NCBI GenBank assembly: GCA_037176705.1
Contig: CM073887.1
Location: forward strand, 88,794,348-88,858,347
DNA length: 64,000 bases
Source of the DNA: Molossus alvarezi
Taxonomy: Eukaryota > Chordata > Mammalia > Chiroptera > Molossidae
Direction of reading: 5' to 3'
In this document: positions 49,901 through 60,740 of the stretch, in pieces
Layout: every line of letters begins with the position of its first letter
Position numbering within the stretch: the first letter of the stretch is position 1
Translations under genes and position numbers: made by a program
Notes under the pieces: model-generated
The model's database searches: none
What the model was told of the DNA's origin: nothing
Seen by the model: the letters and a program-made list of their open reading frames with translations, nothing else

Positions 49901-50055
49901 CAATTCACAATTTTTACTGCAACCTTTGTGCCAGTCAAAGTATGCCAAGCTAGCCTCACCTCAGCAAATGATCCCTTGCCGATGGTGTTGAGGAGGATAT
50001 AGTTACCAATACGGTGCTCCTCGCTAGCAGAGAGGGTTGCAAAGTCATCAGACAT
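46942..50055 (-). CDS. MARK/AMPK-related Ser/Thr kinase, sperm motility kinase (Smok)-like, with giant Thr-rich repeat tail
   Basis: A 1,037-residue single-exon protein kinase. Kinase domain about 19-264: glycine loop GKGSFAEV (26-33), VAVK Lys48, helix-C Glu61, catalytic HRDLKPEN (134-141), DFG (154-156), activation loop TTFCGT with Thr168 at the LKB1-site position of MARKs, and APE (177-179). A UBA-like domain (about 283-321, ending KKYDAIMGTYLIL) follows, as in MARK/Smok kinases. Residues about 388-925 are some 49 copies of an 11-residue repeat (for example PASQELKTITV); the last ~110 residues are unique. All catalytic residues are present, so activity is plausible. An in-frame TGA nine bases upstream and an A at -3 support the ATG. 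Mouse Smok proteins are testis-specific, intronless-type and about half this length; a role in sperm is inference by family. Being intronless, it is probably an old retrogene. Confidence 0.88.
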   Translation of the reverse strand: MSDDFATLSASEEHRIGNYILLNTIGKGSFAEVRLAWHTLTGTKVAVKIVNWHGSSEVLQEVNCVKGLNHPNITKLFEVIATEDKLYLFMEHVSGGDLLGYLEKKGRMMEEEARVMYRQVISAVQYCHQRHIVHRDLKPENILIDKDMNSKLSDFGFSREFTDEKLTTFCGTASYMAPEILQLEPYEGPKADIWSLGVVLYRMVTGQLPFVGDNFRELSSKIMSGQFFIPYFLSPLCQQLLKNLMTLDPSQRPTLENIMKDHWLNMGQTEELRPYSEPPWGDLNPQIIEIMRNMGFEQQEIQKSLIEKKYDAIMGTYLILSTSTSKMKGWTIRVRPCPSPDPSISLFPTQGVQASGKKGGDPAISTASLVSRVLPSSVILEAEKSISPAILELKTTTAPASQEPKTTTPPVSWEAKTTTAPATWEPKTITAPASREAYTIIAPASREAYTITAPATWKLKTTTAPDSWEANTIAAPATWELKNIIAPISWEPKTITPPTSWEPKTTSVPTSRELETTTAPAHWELETTTAPTSQELKTITVPASQELKTITVSTSRELETTTDPVRWEAKTTTVPTSWELETTTVPVRWELKTITVSASQELKTITVSTSRELETTIVPASQELKTITVSTNRELETTTVPVRWEAKTTTVPTSRELKTTTAPASGEVKTTTVPASRELETTTAPASWEWKTATAPGSREVKTTTVPARRELETTTVPASQELKTITVPASQELKTITVSTNQELETTTVPASRELKTITVPASQELKTITVPASQELKTITVSTNQKLETTTVPASRELKTITVPASQELKTITVSTNQKLETTTVPASRELKTITVPASQELKTITVPASQELKTITVSTNQELETTTVPASRELKTITVPASQELKTITVSTNQELETTTVPVSRKLKTITAPASWEGRMTNPSARVEARTTTSLLGLKSCTATTSSALLCDPGASPITHISSTSSVGGAPEETTCENFFQAAHPDGGSQAPSSDHIQGRQSKARRAFRFFLGLMCCVPSRDRQCVKRTRVKPI
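47290..48895 (-). repeat. 33-bp coding minisatellite in the kinase tail, higher-order period 231 bp
   Basis: About 49 tandem 33-bp units encode the 11-residue repeats. At the 3' (C-terminal) end, the variant unit containing ggtggagaca (ggtagaga in the last) starts at 47,371, 47,470, 47,602, 47,701 and 47,833 on the plus strand, spacings of 99, 132, 99 and 132. A 3-unit and a 4-unit block therefore alternate, giving a 231-bp higher-order unit. Units nearer 48,900 are more diverged. The length divides by three and no stop occurs in frame. Confidence 0.95.
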
Positions 50056-50280
50056 GGTGACTCAATAAAATAAAATAACAAACAAACAAAAAGAATTAAA
50101 ACAAAGAAAAAAATTAAAAAAGAGGAAACAAAAGAAAAAATTAAGAAAAGAAAAAGAAAAAATTGAGAAAAGGAAAAAACATAGAAGAAAAAGAAAACAC
50201 AAGAAGAAGAAGAAAAACTAAAGGAAAATAAGAAGAAGAAAAAATCAAAACAGAAAAGCCAACTAGTTCAGTTCAAGTAC
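50056..50280 (-). repeat. A/G-rich low-complexity tract upstream of the kinase start
   Basis: About 200 bases of almost pure A with G/C punctuation on the plus strand (pyrimidine-rich on the coding strand), directly 5' to the kinase ATG. It may be the decayed site of an older poly(A) insertion. No TATA or initiator can be assigned. Confidence 0.7.
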
Positions 50281-50284
50281 AACA

Positions 50285-50730
50285 AGTACACAAATCAGCT
50301 TTCTGAGCTATCATGGACATAAACCTCAGCTCAGCCAGGGCCTTACATAGGACTGGTTTGTCATTCCATCACAATGATGCCCTATGAGGTCAGAGCAAGA
50401 AATGACTGATCACAGCTGGGGATAAAAGACAGTGGTTTTCTCACTTTTTGTCCTCCTGACACTTTTACTCTAGAAAAAAAATCAAAGATCCTCAAAGAGC
50501 TTTTTGTTTATGTGAGATATTAAAGATTGGTTTTAGAAATGAAAATCTGTATGATACAAATAAAATAAAATGAAAATGCAAAATCTGACTTATGCTGGAG
50601 AAGTCTCAGTTCAGATAGCACCTGCTTAGAGAGGGCTCCCTTAATCTATATATTCCTACCCACTTCACCCAGCTCATCACATTTGTCATTTTCATAGCAC
50701 TGACCACGCTGTAACTGGTTCTTTTTCATT
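50285..50730. other. Upstream region of the kinase gene, no recognised element
   Basis: Unique sequence that presumably includes any promoter of the minus-strand kinase. No clear TATA box or CpG island is visible. Confidence 0.3.
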
Positions 50731-50734
50731 TTAC

Positions 50735-50969
50735 TCCTCACCAGAGGATATGTTTTTATTGTTTGTTTGTTTTGTAGAGCGAGAAGAAAGAAAAGGAAGA
50801 AAGATAAACATACATGTGACAGAGAAACACTGATCAGTCACCTCCTTTATGTGCCATGTTGTAGCACTGAACCCATAACCTGGGCATGTGCCCTGACTGG
50901 AAGTTGAACCCAAGACCTTTTGGTGCATGGGACAACAATCCAACCAACTGAAACACAACAACCAGGGCA
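50735..50969 (-). mobile_element. Older Ves-related SINE
   Basis: Antisense: 'ccagaggatatgtttttattg', purine block, 'gagaaacactgatcagtcacctcc', 'aagttgaaccc', terminal 'acaaccagggc'. Diverged. Confidence 0.75.
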
Positions 50970-51089
50970 GTGTAGCTGATTCTTGTTACTGTCTGCCCTT
51001 CCCATTAAGGGGGGTGTATGACTATAATATTCCCTGTGTCTAACACAGTGAGTAACAAAAAATAAGTGTTTAATAAATATTTGTTCAAT

Positions 51090-53530
51090 GGATTAATAGA
51101 AAAGTGTGGGGAACAAAAGAAAATATGCCAACTATTTATTTAACCACAGTGATTCATTAAAAATCTTTTAAAAACAGTCATGTTTCCAAACAATTAAAGA
51201 GAAAATAAAATTTCCAAGCTCTTTTCATGAGGTCAGCATTATCTAATTCTAAAACCAGACAAAAACACTACAAAGAATGAAAATTATAGATCAATATCTC
51301 TGATGAACACAAATACTAAAATCATCAACAAAATATTACCAAATAAGATCCAGCAATACATTAAAAAGATCATGACCAAGTGGGATTTATTCCAGGGATG
51401 CAAAGCTGGTAGAATATTTGCAAATCAATAAATGTGATATGTCACATTAACAAAATGAAGGATAAAAATCACATGATTATATCAATAGATTCAGCAAAAG
51501 CATTCAACAAAATCTAGCACTAATTTTTAATAAAAACTCTCAGTAAAGTGGGAATAGAGGAATCACACCTCAAAATAATAAAAACAATTTACAGCAAACC
51601 TAAAGCCAACATCATACTCAATGGGAAAAAAGTAAATGTGTTTCCATTAAGAACAGACAAGATAGAGATGTCTGCTTTCACCACTCTTATTCAACATAGC
51701 ACTGGAAGTCCTAGCCACAGTGATAAGACAAGAAGAAAAAATAAAAAGCATCAAAATTGTAAAGGAGAAGTAAAACTGTCATTATTCACAGATGACATGT
51801 TATTATACATAAAAAAAACCCTACAGAATCCACCAAAAGATTATTAGAGTTGATAAATGAATTCAGCAAAGTAGCAGGATACAAACTTAACATCCAGAAA
51901 TCGATGGCATTTTTATACACCAATAATGATCTCTCTGAAACAGAAACTAAAATTGCAATCTCTTTTTACCATTGCAACAACAAAAAATTAAGATACCTAG
52001 GAATAAATGTAACCAAGAGGGTAAAAGACCTATTCTTGGAAAACTACAGGACATTGAAAAAAGAGATAGAGAAAGAGACAAACAAGTGAAATAACATAGC
52101 ATGTTCAGAGATTGGAAGAATTAACATGATTGAAATGTCCATACTACCCATAGTAATCTATAACTTGAATGCAATCCCTATAAAAACTTGCAAATCAATA
52201 AATGTGATACATCACATTAACAAAATAAAGGATAAAAATCACATGATTATATCAATAGAATATGAAAATACTAATGGCATATTTCACATATCTAGAACAA
52301 ATACTCCAAATATTTTTGTGGAACCAAAAATGATCCAGAAGAGCTGCATCAATCTTGTGAGAAAAGAACAAAGTTAGAGGGATCACAATACCAGATATCA
52401 AGTTATACTACAAAGCCACTGTAATCAAAACAGCCTGATACTGGCACAAGAAGATTCACATAGATCAATGAAACAGAACAGAGAACCCAGAAATCGACCC
52501 AAGCCATTATGCTCAATTAATATTTAACAAAGGAGGCAGGAGCATACAATGGAGTTAAAGACAGTCTCTTCAATAAATGGTGTTGGGAAAATTAGACAGG
52601 TACATGCAAAAAAATGAAATTAGACTAACAACTTATACCATACACAAAAATAAACTCAAAGTGGATAAAAAACTTAAATGTAAGTCATGAAACAATAAAA
52701 GTCCTAGAAGAAAATGTAGGCAGCAAAATCTCAGACATCTCATGTATCAGAATTTTCACTGATACATCACCTGGGGAAAGAGAAACAAACAAAAATAAAC
52801 AAATGGAATTACAAACTAAAAAGTTTCTGCACAGCAAAAGAAACTAGCATCAAAATCAAAAGGGAACCAACCCACTGTATGGGAGAACATATTTGCCAAT
52901 GATACATCTGATAAGGGGTTACTTTACAAAATATATAAAGTACTCAAAGAACTCAACAAAAGGAAGACAAACAATCCAATTAAAAATTTGGCAGAGGACC
53001 TGATCAGACACTTTTTCAAGGACAAATGGCCAAGAGGCATATAAAAAAATGCTCAACGTCACTAATCATCATAGAGATGCAAATTAAAATGACAATGAAG
53101 TAGCACCTCACATCTTCCAGAATGGCTACCATAAACAAATGAACAAACATGAAGTGCTGGTGGGGATGTGGAGAAAAAGGTACTCTAGGTATACTGCTGG
53201 TGGGAATACAAACTGGTACAGCCACTGTGGAAAGAATTGTGGAGTTCTGTAATAAATTAAAAATAGAACTGACATTTGACCTCATGATCCCGCATCTAGG
53301 AATGTATTCTAAGAATCCCAAAACACCAATCAGAAAGAATACATGCACCCCTATGTTCATAGCAGCATTATTTACAATAGCTAAGATCTGGAAACAGCCC
53401 AAGTACCCATCAGCAGATGAGTAGATACAAAAGTTGTGGTACATTTACACAATGAAATACTATGCAGCTGTAAAAAGAAGGCTCTATTACACTTTTGAGA
53501 CAGCATGGAGGGATCTGGAGATTATTATGC
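51090..53530 (+). repeat. Segmental duplication block 2, left part (partner 3,657-12,186)
   Basis: Starts with the shared flank (gattaatagaa, then ggggaacaaaagaaaatatg) and continues through the shared 5'-truncated L1. It lacks L1 copy A and the Ves insertions of block 1. Confidence 0.65.
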
Positions 53531-53535
53531 ATCAC
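51178..53535 (+). mobile_element. Older 5'-truncated L1 (copy E), ORF2 RT to C-terminus
   Basis: Counterpart of copy D. ORF2 from the RT palm onward, with F-T-D-D at about 51,787 and the C-terminal knuckle in the 53,149-53,424 frame ([11 protein letters not shown]…). There is an internal small duplication: the 'aacttgcaaatcaataaatgtgatacatcac' segment at 52,184-52,260 repeats sequence from 51,417-51,490. It ends abruptly near 53,530 without a 3'UTR. Confidence 0.85.
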
Positions 53536-53539
53536 TGGA

Positions 53540-54540
53540 GTGTGCCATGTTCAGGCAGAAATGAGCTCTCCAGCACTGAAAGTGTTTACGGGTATATTCA
53601 AGCAGTAATGGGAGGAAACCTACATGAATCTGATGTAGGAGATAGCAACAGCTAGAGAAGCAGTGACATGCTCTAATATGTCCCACCCTCTTGCTTATAG
53701 CTTACCCTTCTCTGAAGTGTTGGCTCTAAGAGGGGCTTAGGAATACATTCTGATTGGAAGTCAGATGGCACAAGAGGGAAGTTTAAAATTACAGTTGTCA
53801 AAACTAAGAAAATGCCCACTGTGCATATCCAAAAATGGAAAGGGACAAGTGGAGACTAAGATGGCAGCTCAGCTTTGCCTTGTCTACCACTGACTGCCTC
53901 TATGTATTGTATGTATGTATGTATTGTATTGCCTCCCTATCCCCATATCCCAGATCATCTCTGCCATGCAACCTTCACAATGTTACTTTTTGGTCTCACC
54001 TCAAGTCGGTCACTGATACAGAGAGGTCTTTGCTTAGTCATCTGAATGAAAATCAATGTTCCCCTTTCAGTGGATGCAGGATGGGTTCATTTCCTCAGCT
54101 CTCTTTCCTTCCTAGGAGTCCCTTGTTCTCCCTTTTGCCAAAATCCTGTTTTCAAAAGTCTAGCTATGCCCCCCTCCTCCAGGAAGTTTCCTTAGCATGT
54201 TGACATTCTGAAATTCCACACCTCCCATTATCTGAACTGCTCATCCTGGTACTACACCAGAAAAGACCCTATAACTCATCTGCTCCATGCTTCCTTGCCC
54301 TCTGTCCTACTATTTGAAGAACATACATGAAATTCTTATGGTTCATTGACATACTGAAGTCTTCAGAATCCTGAAACCAAACTCATATCTCTTCTTCCCC
54401 CTAAGACCCCAAATCCAGAGCAGACTAGAAGTAAGATGATTTACCATGAAGTCCAGCAAGTACCAGGGTGATCCCCAGTGCTAACAGTAGCCAAGGTCCC
54501 AGGACCACCTATTAATTCTTTCTAACTTTTAGTTCCCTCA
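53540..54540. other. No recognised feature
   Basis: Unique-looking 1-kb spacer between the two parts of block 2. No match to 12,438-16,450 was recognised by eye. A short (TATG)n-like run lies at about 53,898-53,930. Confidence 0.35.
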
Positions 54541-54563
54541 TTTTAAAAGATGAGTAACTATAG

Positions 54564-54808
54564 CCCTGGCCGGTTTGGCTCAGCGGTTAGAGCGTCGGCC
54601 TGCGGTCCGGAGAGACCCGGGTTCGGTTCCCGCTAAGGGCACGTACTTCGGTTGCAGTTTGTCCCTGGCCCTGGTTGGTCGTGCGGGTGGCAGCCACTCA
54701 ATGTGTCCCTTCACATTGATGTTTCTCACTCTCTCTCCCTTCCTCTCTCTCCCTCCCACTTTATCTGTACAAAAAATGGAAAAATATCCTCGGGTGAGGA
54801 TAAAAAAA
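54564..54808 (+). mobile_element. Ves SINE, full-length and young-looking
   Basis: The cleanest Ves copy in the window: ccctggccggtttggctcag head, B-box region gggttcggttcccgc, C/T tail and A-tail. Exact 19-bp TSD aaaagatgagtaactatag at 54,545-54,563 and 54,809-54,827. Confidence 0.97.
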
Positions 54809-54999
54809 AAAAGATGAGTAACTATAGTCCCTACACTCTGAAATCTATTTTAAGGTAAGACATATGTACATTAAATAGAGTGCCTTGTCCAGTAAAAGGA
54901 TAACTGCTATTATTTTTTTTTCTTTCTTCTACACTACATGTCCCACCTTTCTCACCCACTTTGACTGAAAAAACAGTTTCTGTTGATACTTACTCTTCA

Positions 55000-55428
55000 C
55001 TCTGTTAACAATTCTGGTCCTACTGAAACTAGCATATAGAAAAGCTATGAACAGTGGAATAGTTACACAAATATAATCAACAAAAACATTGTTCAATCCC
55101 TCTCTTTCTGGTTATCTAATATGACATGGCTTCTACCTGTTTTGGGTCCACTTACCTCAATAATTCTTCTCATTCTCTTCAGGCCTTGCATCATCCACAC
55201 CAGCCATTCTTTCTCCAAAACTATATAGGAACTATTACAGGCAAACAACTGGCCCTGACCATGGTCTATAGAACTTGTACCTACACTTATTCCCCAATTC
55301 CCTAACATGCTAACACAGTTTAGGGACACCTCTATGCCCACAAACCAGTAGGAAGCAGCTACAGAAGAAAGAATTCTCTGCTCCAATTCCATAACAGTAA
55401 TTATTACCAATCAGAAAGAGAAGGAAAA
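55000..55428 (+). pseudogene. ERV env relic, second copy
   Basis: C-terminal end of the same env relic as 15,960-16,849, starting after the C-X6-CC motif and ending in the polypurine-like 'tcagaaagagaaggaaaa' before the LTR. No open frame remains. Confidence 0.6.
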
Positions 55429-55874
55429 TGTTAGGATTTACAAGGTAATATAATTCTTAATGGCTATCTTCTATGCTTGCCTGCCACAGGAGAACAAGGA
55501 CCAGGAAGACTGGTTGGGCAGTAAACGCTGGACACTGGGAATGAAAGCATGCAAGGAACTAAAACTGCCAAAGAAGCACCTGACTGCACATCCGCATTCC
55601 TTCTGACCCAACCCCACCCCCAAGCCCACTAACCAAGTCCCCAAAACCCACTGATGACAAAAGATCCTTGCCAGTGGTTGCATATAAGAATGAGATTCCA
55701 GCTCCTAAGAGCTGCCATCATCGACCCAATACTCCTTGGCTGGTGCTATGTAGCCCTACCCTTTGGATATCCTGATGCCCCATTTCTGTACCTTTAAATG
55801 AATCCAACTTTTCTTTATTCAGTGTCTGGGATTGCTATTTAGCCTGCTTATGAACCACAGACTTCACCTTTTCA
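55429..55874 (+). repeat. ERV 3' LTR, uninterrupted copy
   Basis: Begins TGTTAGG after the purine tract and carries a gcatataag TATA-like site near 55,680. The equivalent of the AATAAA at 19,801 has become AATGAA here. About 446 bp. It serves as the empty-site control for the TCEA1 insertion in the other LTR. Confidence 0.7.
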
Positions 55875-55889
55875 GGAAGTTGGTTAGAA

Positions 55890-55985
55890 AGGCAGAATCT
55901 CAGGTTCTTCCCTAAACCCACTGACTCAGAATCTACATTTTAACAAGATCCTAGGGGATTTCAATACACATTAGTTTGAGAAAAA
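55890..55985 (+). repeat. MER20/MER5-type fragment, second copy
   Basis: Same segment as at 19,886-19,985, here with 'taacaagatcctaggggatttc', closer to the family consensus than block 1. Confidence 0.55.
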
Positions 55986-58450
55986 TGGATCCAGTTCTAC
56001 CTAAAAAATTTCTATGGCTTTCTATTGCCCTCAGATTAAATGCCCAGCTATTGACCTCAATTTACCTTCCTTCCTTTCTTTTTTCTTCCTTCATCACTGT
56101 TTGAGTACCAGAATGCTCTGGTAATGCTGGGTACAGAGCAGGGATAAAAACAGACCTCATTCCTGCCCCCATGGAACTCCCAATTAATAGATAAGTACCC
56201 AAATCCCTGTTTAATTCTAAGATAAACCTAATGTGCTTGAAGTAGCAGTGTGCAAGGAGTGTTACAGGAAGCCTGACCTGGTTTTCAGTGGAAGGGGCAT
56301 CCAGAAAATAACCCAAATATGGGAAGAGAACCTGATCAGGGTAAAAAGACACAAGCAGATGAAATGTCCCACTGCAGGGGAGGGGCTGCTGAGAAACACA
56401 GTCACTAGTAAGGATCACTTTCAGGCTTCTGAGCAATGAGGATAAACACCTGCAGCAGGGAGGGTTCCAGAGAAAGAGCAAGGGACAGAGCCAGGTGATG
56501 GTATCACACACACCATGCACAGATCTGTCTGCATTTCAAAAATGAGGGGAGAAGGAACAGAGAGCATCAGGGATGTGCCAAAGACTTTCTTTTTAAAACT
56601 GGTACCAGTCTGAATATATGTTTGGCTCTCACTTTGCCAAAATTGGCCCTCACTTTGTCTGCTTACATCAGTGGTCTCTGTATTCCTAGGACAAAGACTA
56701 TGAGAATAATTGGTTTTGCATCACAGAGCATGTAAAGAAGGCCTAATTGATGACATTTCAGTAGCCAACAACTCTTAAAGTTAGGGGGAAAAATTGTTTA
56801 GCATCATCTTTATGTTTAACGAAACTTTAAACCCTCCTCCTTAAGAGTTTTATTTTCTAATTTTCCCAAACTGCATTTCTAGTTTCTACATGTTGCTCGT
56901 CTCATGGTGACAGTGTCAGGCATTTTCCCAAATGTTAATGATACAAAGAATGAATGATAATATGGTAAATCACTGAAGAGCCATGCTTTTGAAAAGATAA
57001 AAAGAACAGGAAATAAAACTTCTCTAGCTTCTGTTCAAATTCAATAACACATTTCTTATTAGCTGCTTTTGTTTTTACTCTGTGGGTATTTAAATTTTAG
57101 CAAACTCAGTTCTTTCTCCTAGAGAACTACCATTTGTGCATTTTACAGCTATGACAAACAGCAAGGTTCTTATAGGAAGTAGGTTACAGTATTGCTCCAA
57201 AATCACTGAAAATACTCTTGAATTGTGACTTGCTTTCCAAAATGGCTTTTACTTGCAGGGAACATGGAAGAGTGGGCCCCTTTCTTAGTTTTAGATGACA
57301 TCTTCAGCATCTTTATGGGCCTCCCTCCCCATACTCCAATCACAGTCCACATTGCTAACAGAGTGTGCTTTCTAAGATGCACATGTGCTCAAGTGCTCCC
57401 TTCCTAACACCTGGTAGCACCCTTTACCTTCACGGTAACAGCCAGATTTCCACCTCTACAGGCTTAGTTACCATTTGCCTTTTCTGTTTCCGCCATACTG
57501 AACTAATTGCCATTATTGTTCTCAAAGTTTGCTTTCCTCTTCTTGGCCTTCAGAACTTATGTGTTCCCACCATCTAGAACCTAGAACAGACTCTCTCTGT
57601 GTCTTCCCAGCCCTCGCCCAGATCGTTTAGTATTCACTGAACTTGATGTCACTTCTACCAGGCAATTTTCCCACACCCCCTGCTGGACTAGTGGCAACAC
57701 TCTTTGATAATACATCTCAATGTACCTCCTACAGTATAACCACACTGTGCCCTGTATTGTCATGACCTTTTTGTTTGTTATTACCTATTTGATATCCCTC
57801 AGAAGACTGCTCAGGGGAAATGGGTGAATTATTCACAACTATGTTTTGCAGGGTCTAGCATAGTGAATGGCTCCCATCGTTGTGAATGTTGCTGTGCTGG
57901 TGGGACAGTAGGGATAAAAGTAAGACCTCAGAAATAGTAGGGTCCTAGACTCATGCAGGATCTAGACATTTAGCTTATACCCCATTTATACTTGATTGTG
58001 TCTTGAGCTGTTTCCCCAACGAGAACATAAGGGTCATTGAGCAGCCCCCTAAGAGGCCTTCTGCAGGGGTCTGCATGCAATAGGTAATCCATGTACTTGT
58101 TTAGCTATGTGAATCTTACTTGTTATAAATAACACACTTTCAATAATCTATCACTATTTTATAGGGCTAGAACATCTAGATCCTACTTCTTTTTGCAACC
58201 AAGAATAAAACAAGATAAAAAATTAAAACTATAAAGGAAGATCTTCTTGATCATGAGGATTGTGGTCACTGGGAGAGTTTATCCAGGTAGATGATCAAAC
58301 ACTGCCTTAGGCCATTGCATTTCCATCCATGGGTCCTGAAGGCAAATGGAAGTATCAATCTTCCCTTGGCTTGCATGATGGATTACTACCTTGCGGCAAG
58401 TAAAGGACATCACTACTATCTAAATTGGGCACTAAGTTAAAGTCATGATA

Positions 58451-59537
58451 ATGTCCAGCATAATATTCCACATAAATTTAAGAACTTGAGGGTTTCAGTG
58501 CTGTGCATGGGGAACAGTCAGCTACCATGGTAAGTGGCTTGTCAGCACACTTCTCCCTGCTTGGCTGGAAGGCCCTGCCATTTTAGAAGATTTGCTGGTC
58601 TTCTCTGGGAGGAGGCAGCAGGGAGTAGCTAGGGCCAAGCAACCCAAGTCCACCAGTGCACGTCTTGCACCATTGGACCAGTGGAACCTGCTGTGTCAAC
58701 GTGGACCAGCACACAGCAGCAGCACTCTCAAAGTGCCTGCTCCCAAGGAAGAAACCGGGACCACCATCCTCCACAGCAGCAGCAGCAGCAGCAGCAGCAG
58801 CACCAGTTTGGGAGCAGAGCAAAATCCCAACAGCAGCAGCCTGATTGGAACCGAGCACTACCGCCAGCAGCAGTAGTACCAGCTTGGAAGTCCAGTACCT
58901 CCCTGACAGCAGCAGTGACTGGCTCAGGAGTAGAGCCCCACGCCCAACAGCAGCTGAAGCTCAGAAGCAGACATCCATCCCCAGGCAGCAGCAGCACAGA
59001 TCAGTAGCTGAGACCCATCCCCAGCAGCATCAGCAGAGGCTGATCAGGCGCAGTACCCCAACCCAAGCAGCAGCAGGGCTCAGGCAGCCAAGACCCACCC
59101 CTGATGACTGCAGCAGCAGTTTGGAGTGGAGCCCCTTCCCCAGCAGCAGCAAAGTCCTGGGAGCTAAGCATCCTTAGCCCCCAACCACAGCAGAGGATTG
59201 AGAGCTGAACGCACCCCCTGGTAACAGCAGCAGCAGAAGCACTGCAAACCGGGAGCTGACACTTGCCCCCAGAAGCATCAGCTTCTGATTAAGAGCTGAG
59301 CCCCACCAGGCAGCAATGCACCCCAGAAGTGCAGCAGCTAGACCCACACACCCCAGCAGCGCCTACCACGACAAACCAATACCAGCTGCCTGTTGTCAAT
59401 CCTCTAGGACCCATAGCAGGCAAGAGGTGCCATGCACTAAAACAGTCTGAAAGGCATAACAGTCTTATTTGATACACACCGATCTATTTACACATCCCAA
59501 CATCCCTCACCAGGCCTGAAACTACCAGACTGCTAAA
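58451..59537 (+). other. CAG-rich region, probable 5'UTR of L1 copy F
   Basis: Runs from the duplication edge to the L1 ORF1 start. It is full of CAG/CAGCAG triplets, including nine pure CAGs at 58,774-58,800, so several frames are open with poly-Gln, poly-Ala or poly-Ser. These ORFs are composition artefacts. The last ~150 bases are placed like the 5'UTR end of copies A and B, but the bulk is unlike their 5'UTR. That it is an L1 5'UTR of another type is inference. Confidence 0.45.
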
Positions 59538-60740
59538 ATGGTGAAAAAAAGAAACAACACCCAAATGAAAGAAAAGAAGAAATCACCAAAAAAGGAACTA
59601 CATGAAATGGAAGCAAGCAATCTGTCATATAAAGAATTCAAAGCAGCCCTGGCTGGTTTTGCTCAGTGGTTAGAGCATTGGTCCTCAGACCGGAGGGTCT
59701 CTGGGTTCAGTTCCCACTAAGGGCATGTACCTCAGTTGCAGTTTGTGTTCGGCCCCAGTTGGGGTTGTGTGGGTGACAACCACTTGATGTGTCTCTCTCA
59801 TATAGATGTTTTTCTCTCTCTTCCTCCCTCTCTCCCTCCTGCTCTATCTGAAGATAAAAGAAAAAAAAAATTTCTCGGGTGACGATAACAACAACAACAA
59901 AATATTCAAAGCAATCATTTTAAGGGTGCTCAAACAATTTAGTGAGCAACTTCATGAGAATTATAAAGAGTTCAGTGGGAACTACATCAGCCTAAAAAAA
60001 GAGGTAGAAGCTATGAATAAAAATCAAGTGGAAATAAACAATGACATGGCTGATATAAAAAATACCTTGGAAGGATTCAATATTATATTAGAAGAAGCTG
60101 AAGACAGAATCAGCAAGTTAGAAGACAAGGTAGAAAAAAACACCCAAATAGAGAGTAAATGGGAAAAATAAAAACAAAAAGCAGGAGGAGAGTGTAAGGG
60201 AGCTTTGGGACTATACAAAATGTAACAATATTTGCATCATAGGGGTACCAGAAGGAGAAAAATTGGAGAAATAAATAGAGAACCTGTTTGAAGAAATAAT
60301 AACAGAAAACTTCCCCAATTTCATGAAGGAAAAAGTCACACAAGTCCAGAAAACACAGATTCCCAAGCAAGATGAACCCAAAAAGACCCACTGCTAGACA
60401 CATCATAATTAAAATGCCAAACATTAAATACAAAGAAAAAATCTTAAAGGAAGCAAGAAAGAGATAGAAAGTTAACCTACAAGGGAGATCCCATTAGACT
60501 ATCAGCTGATTTCTCAATACAAACACTGCAGGCCAGAAAGGAGTGGCATGAAGTATACAGAGTAATGAAAGGCAAGGGCGTGAATCCAAAACTACTCTAT
60601 CCAGCAAGGCTATCATTTAAAGTTGAAATAAAGAGCTTCACAGACAAAAAAAAAAAAAAAAAAGCTAAAGGAATTTACTACCACCAAACCAGAACTGCAA
60701 GAAATACTAAAGGGACTACTGGAAGAAGGAAGAAGTAAGA
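59538..60740 (+). pseudogene. L1 ORF1 (copy F), split by a Ves SINE and frameshifted
   Basis: Start MVKKRNNTQMKEKK at 59,538, broken by the SINE at 59,646. The coiled-coil part is open at 59,904-60,171 (LKQFSEQLHENYKEF, EEAEDRISKLEDKVE). The RRM and C-terminal parts follow in shifted frames up to the purine tract. Confidence 0.85.
59646..59903 (+). mobile_element. Ves SINE in L1 copy F ORF1
   Basis: Full sense Ves with the tail '…gacgataacaacaacaaca'. TSD attcaaagca at 59,636-59,645 and 59,904-59,913. Confidence 0.93.

Larger units (their letters stand above)
55000..58450 (+). repeat. Segmental duplication block 2, right part (partner 16,455-22,470)
   Basis: Collinear with block 1, same orientation, but with an uninterrupted LTR and no TCEA1 insertion. 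It ends near 58,450, where the Ves at 22,476 begins just after the corresponding point in the other copy. Confidence 0.9.

Noticed and set aside
46942..50055. Kinase as a dead processed pseudogene
   Set aside because: All catalytic residues, an upstream in-frame stop and a proper ATG context with more than 1,000 clean codons argue against simple decay; no poly(A) or TSD was recognised.
54564..54660. tRNA gene
   Set aside because: Head of a Ves SINE with A/B-box-like sequence, but flanked by a 19-bp TSD and followed by SINE body and A tail.
58592..59177. Several overlapping poly-Gln/poly-Ala ORFs
   Set aside because: Open in several frames only because of CAG density; no conserved domain or frame preference.
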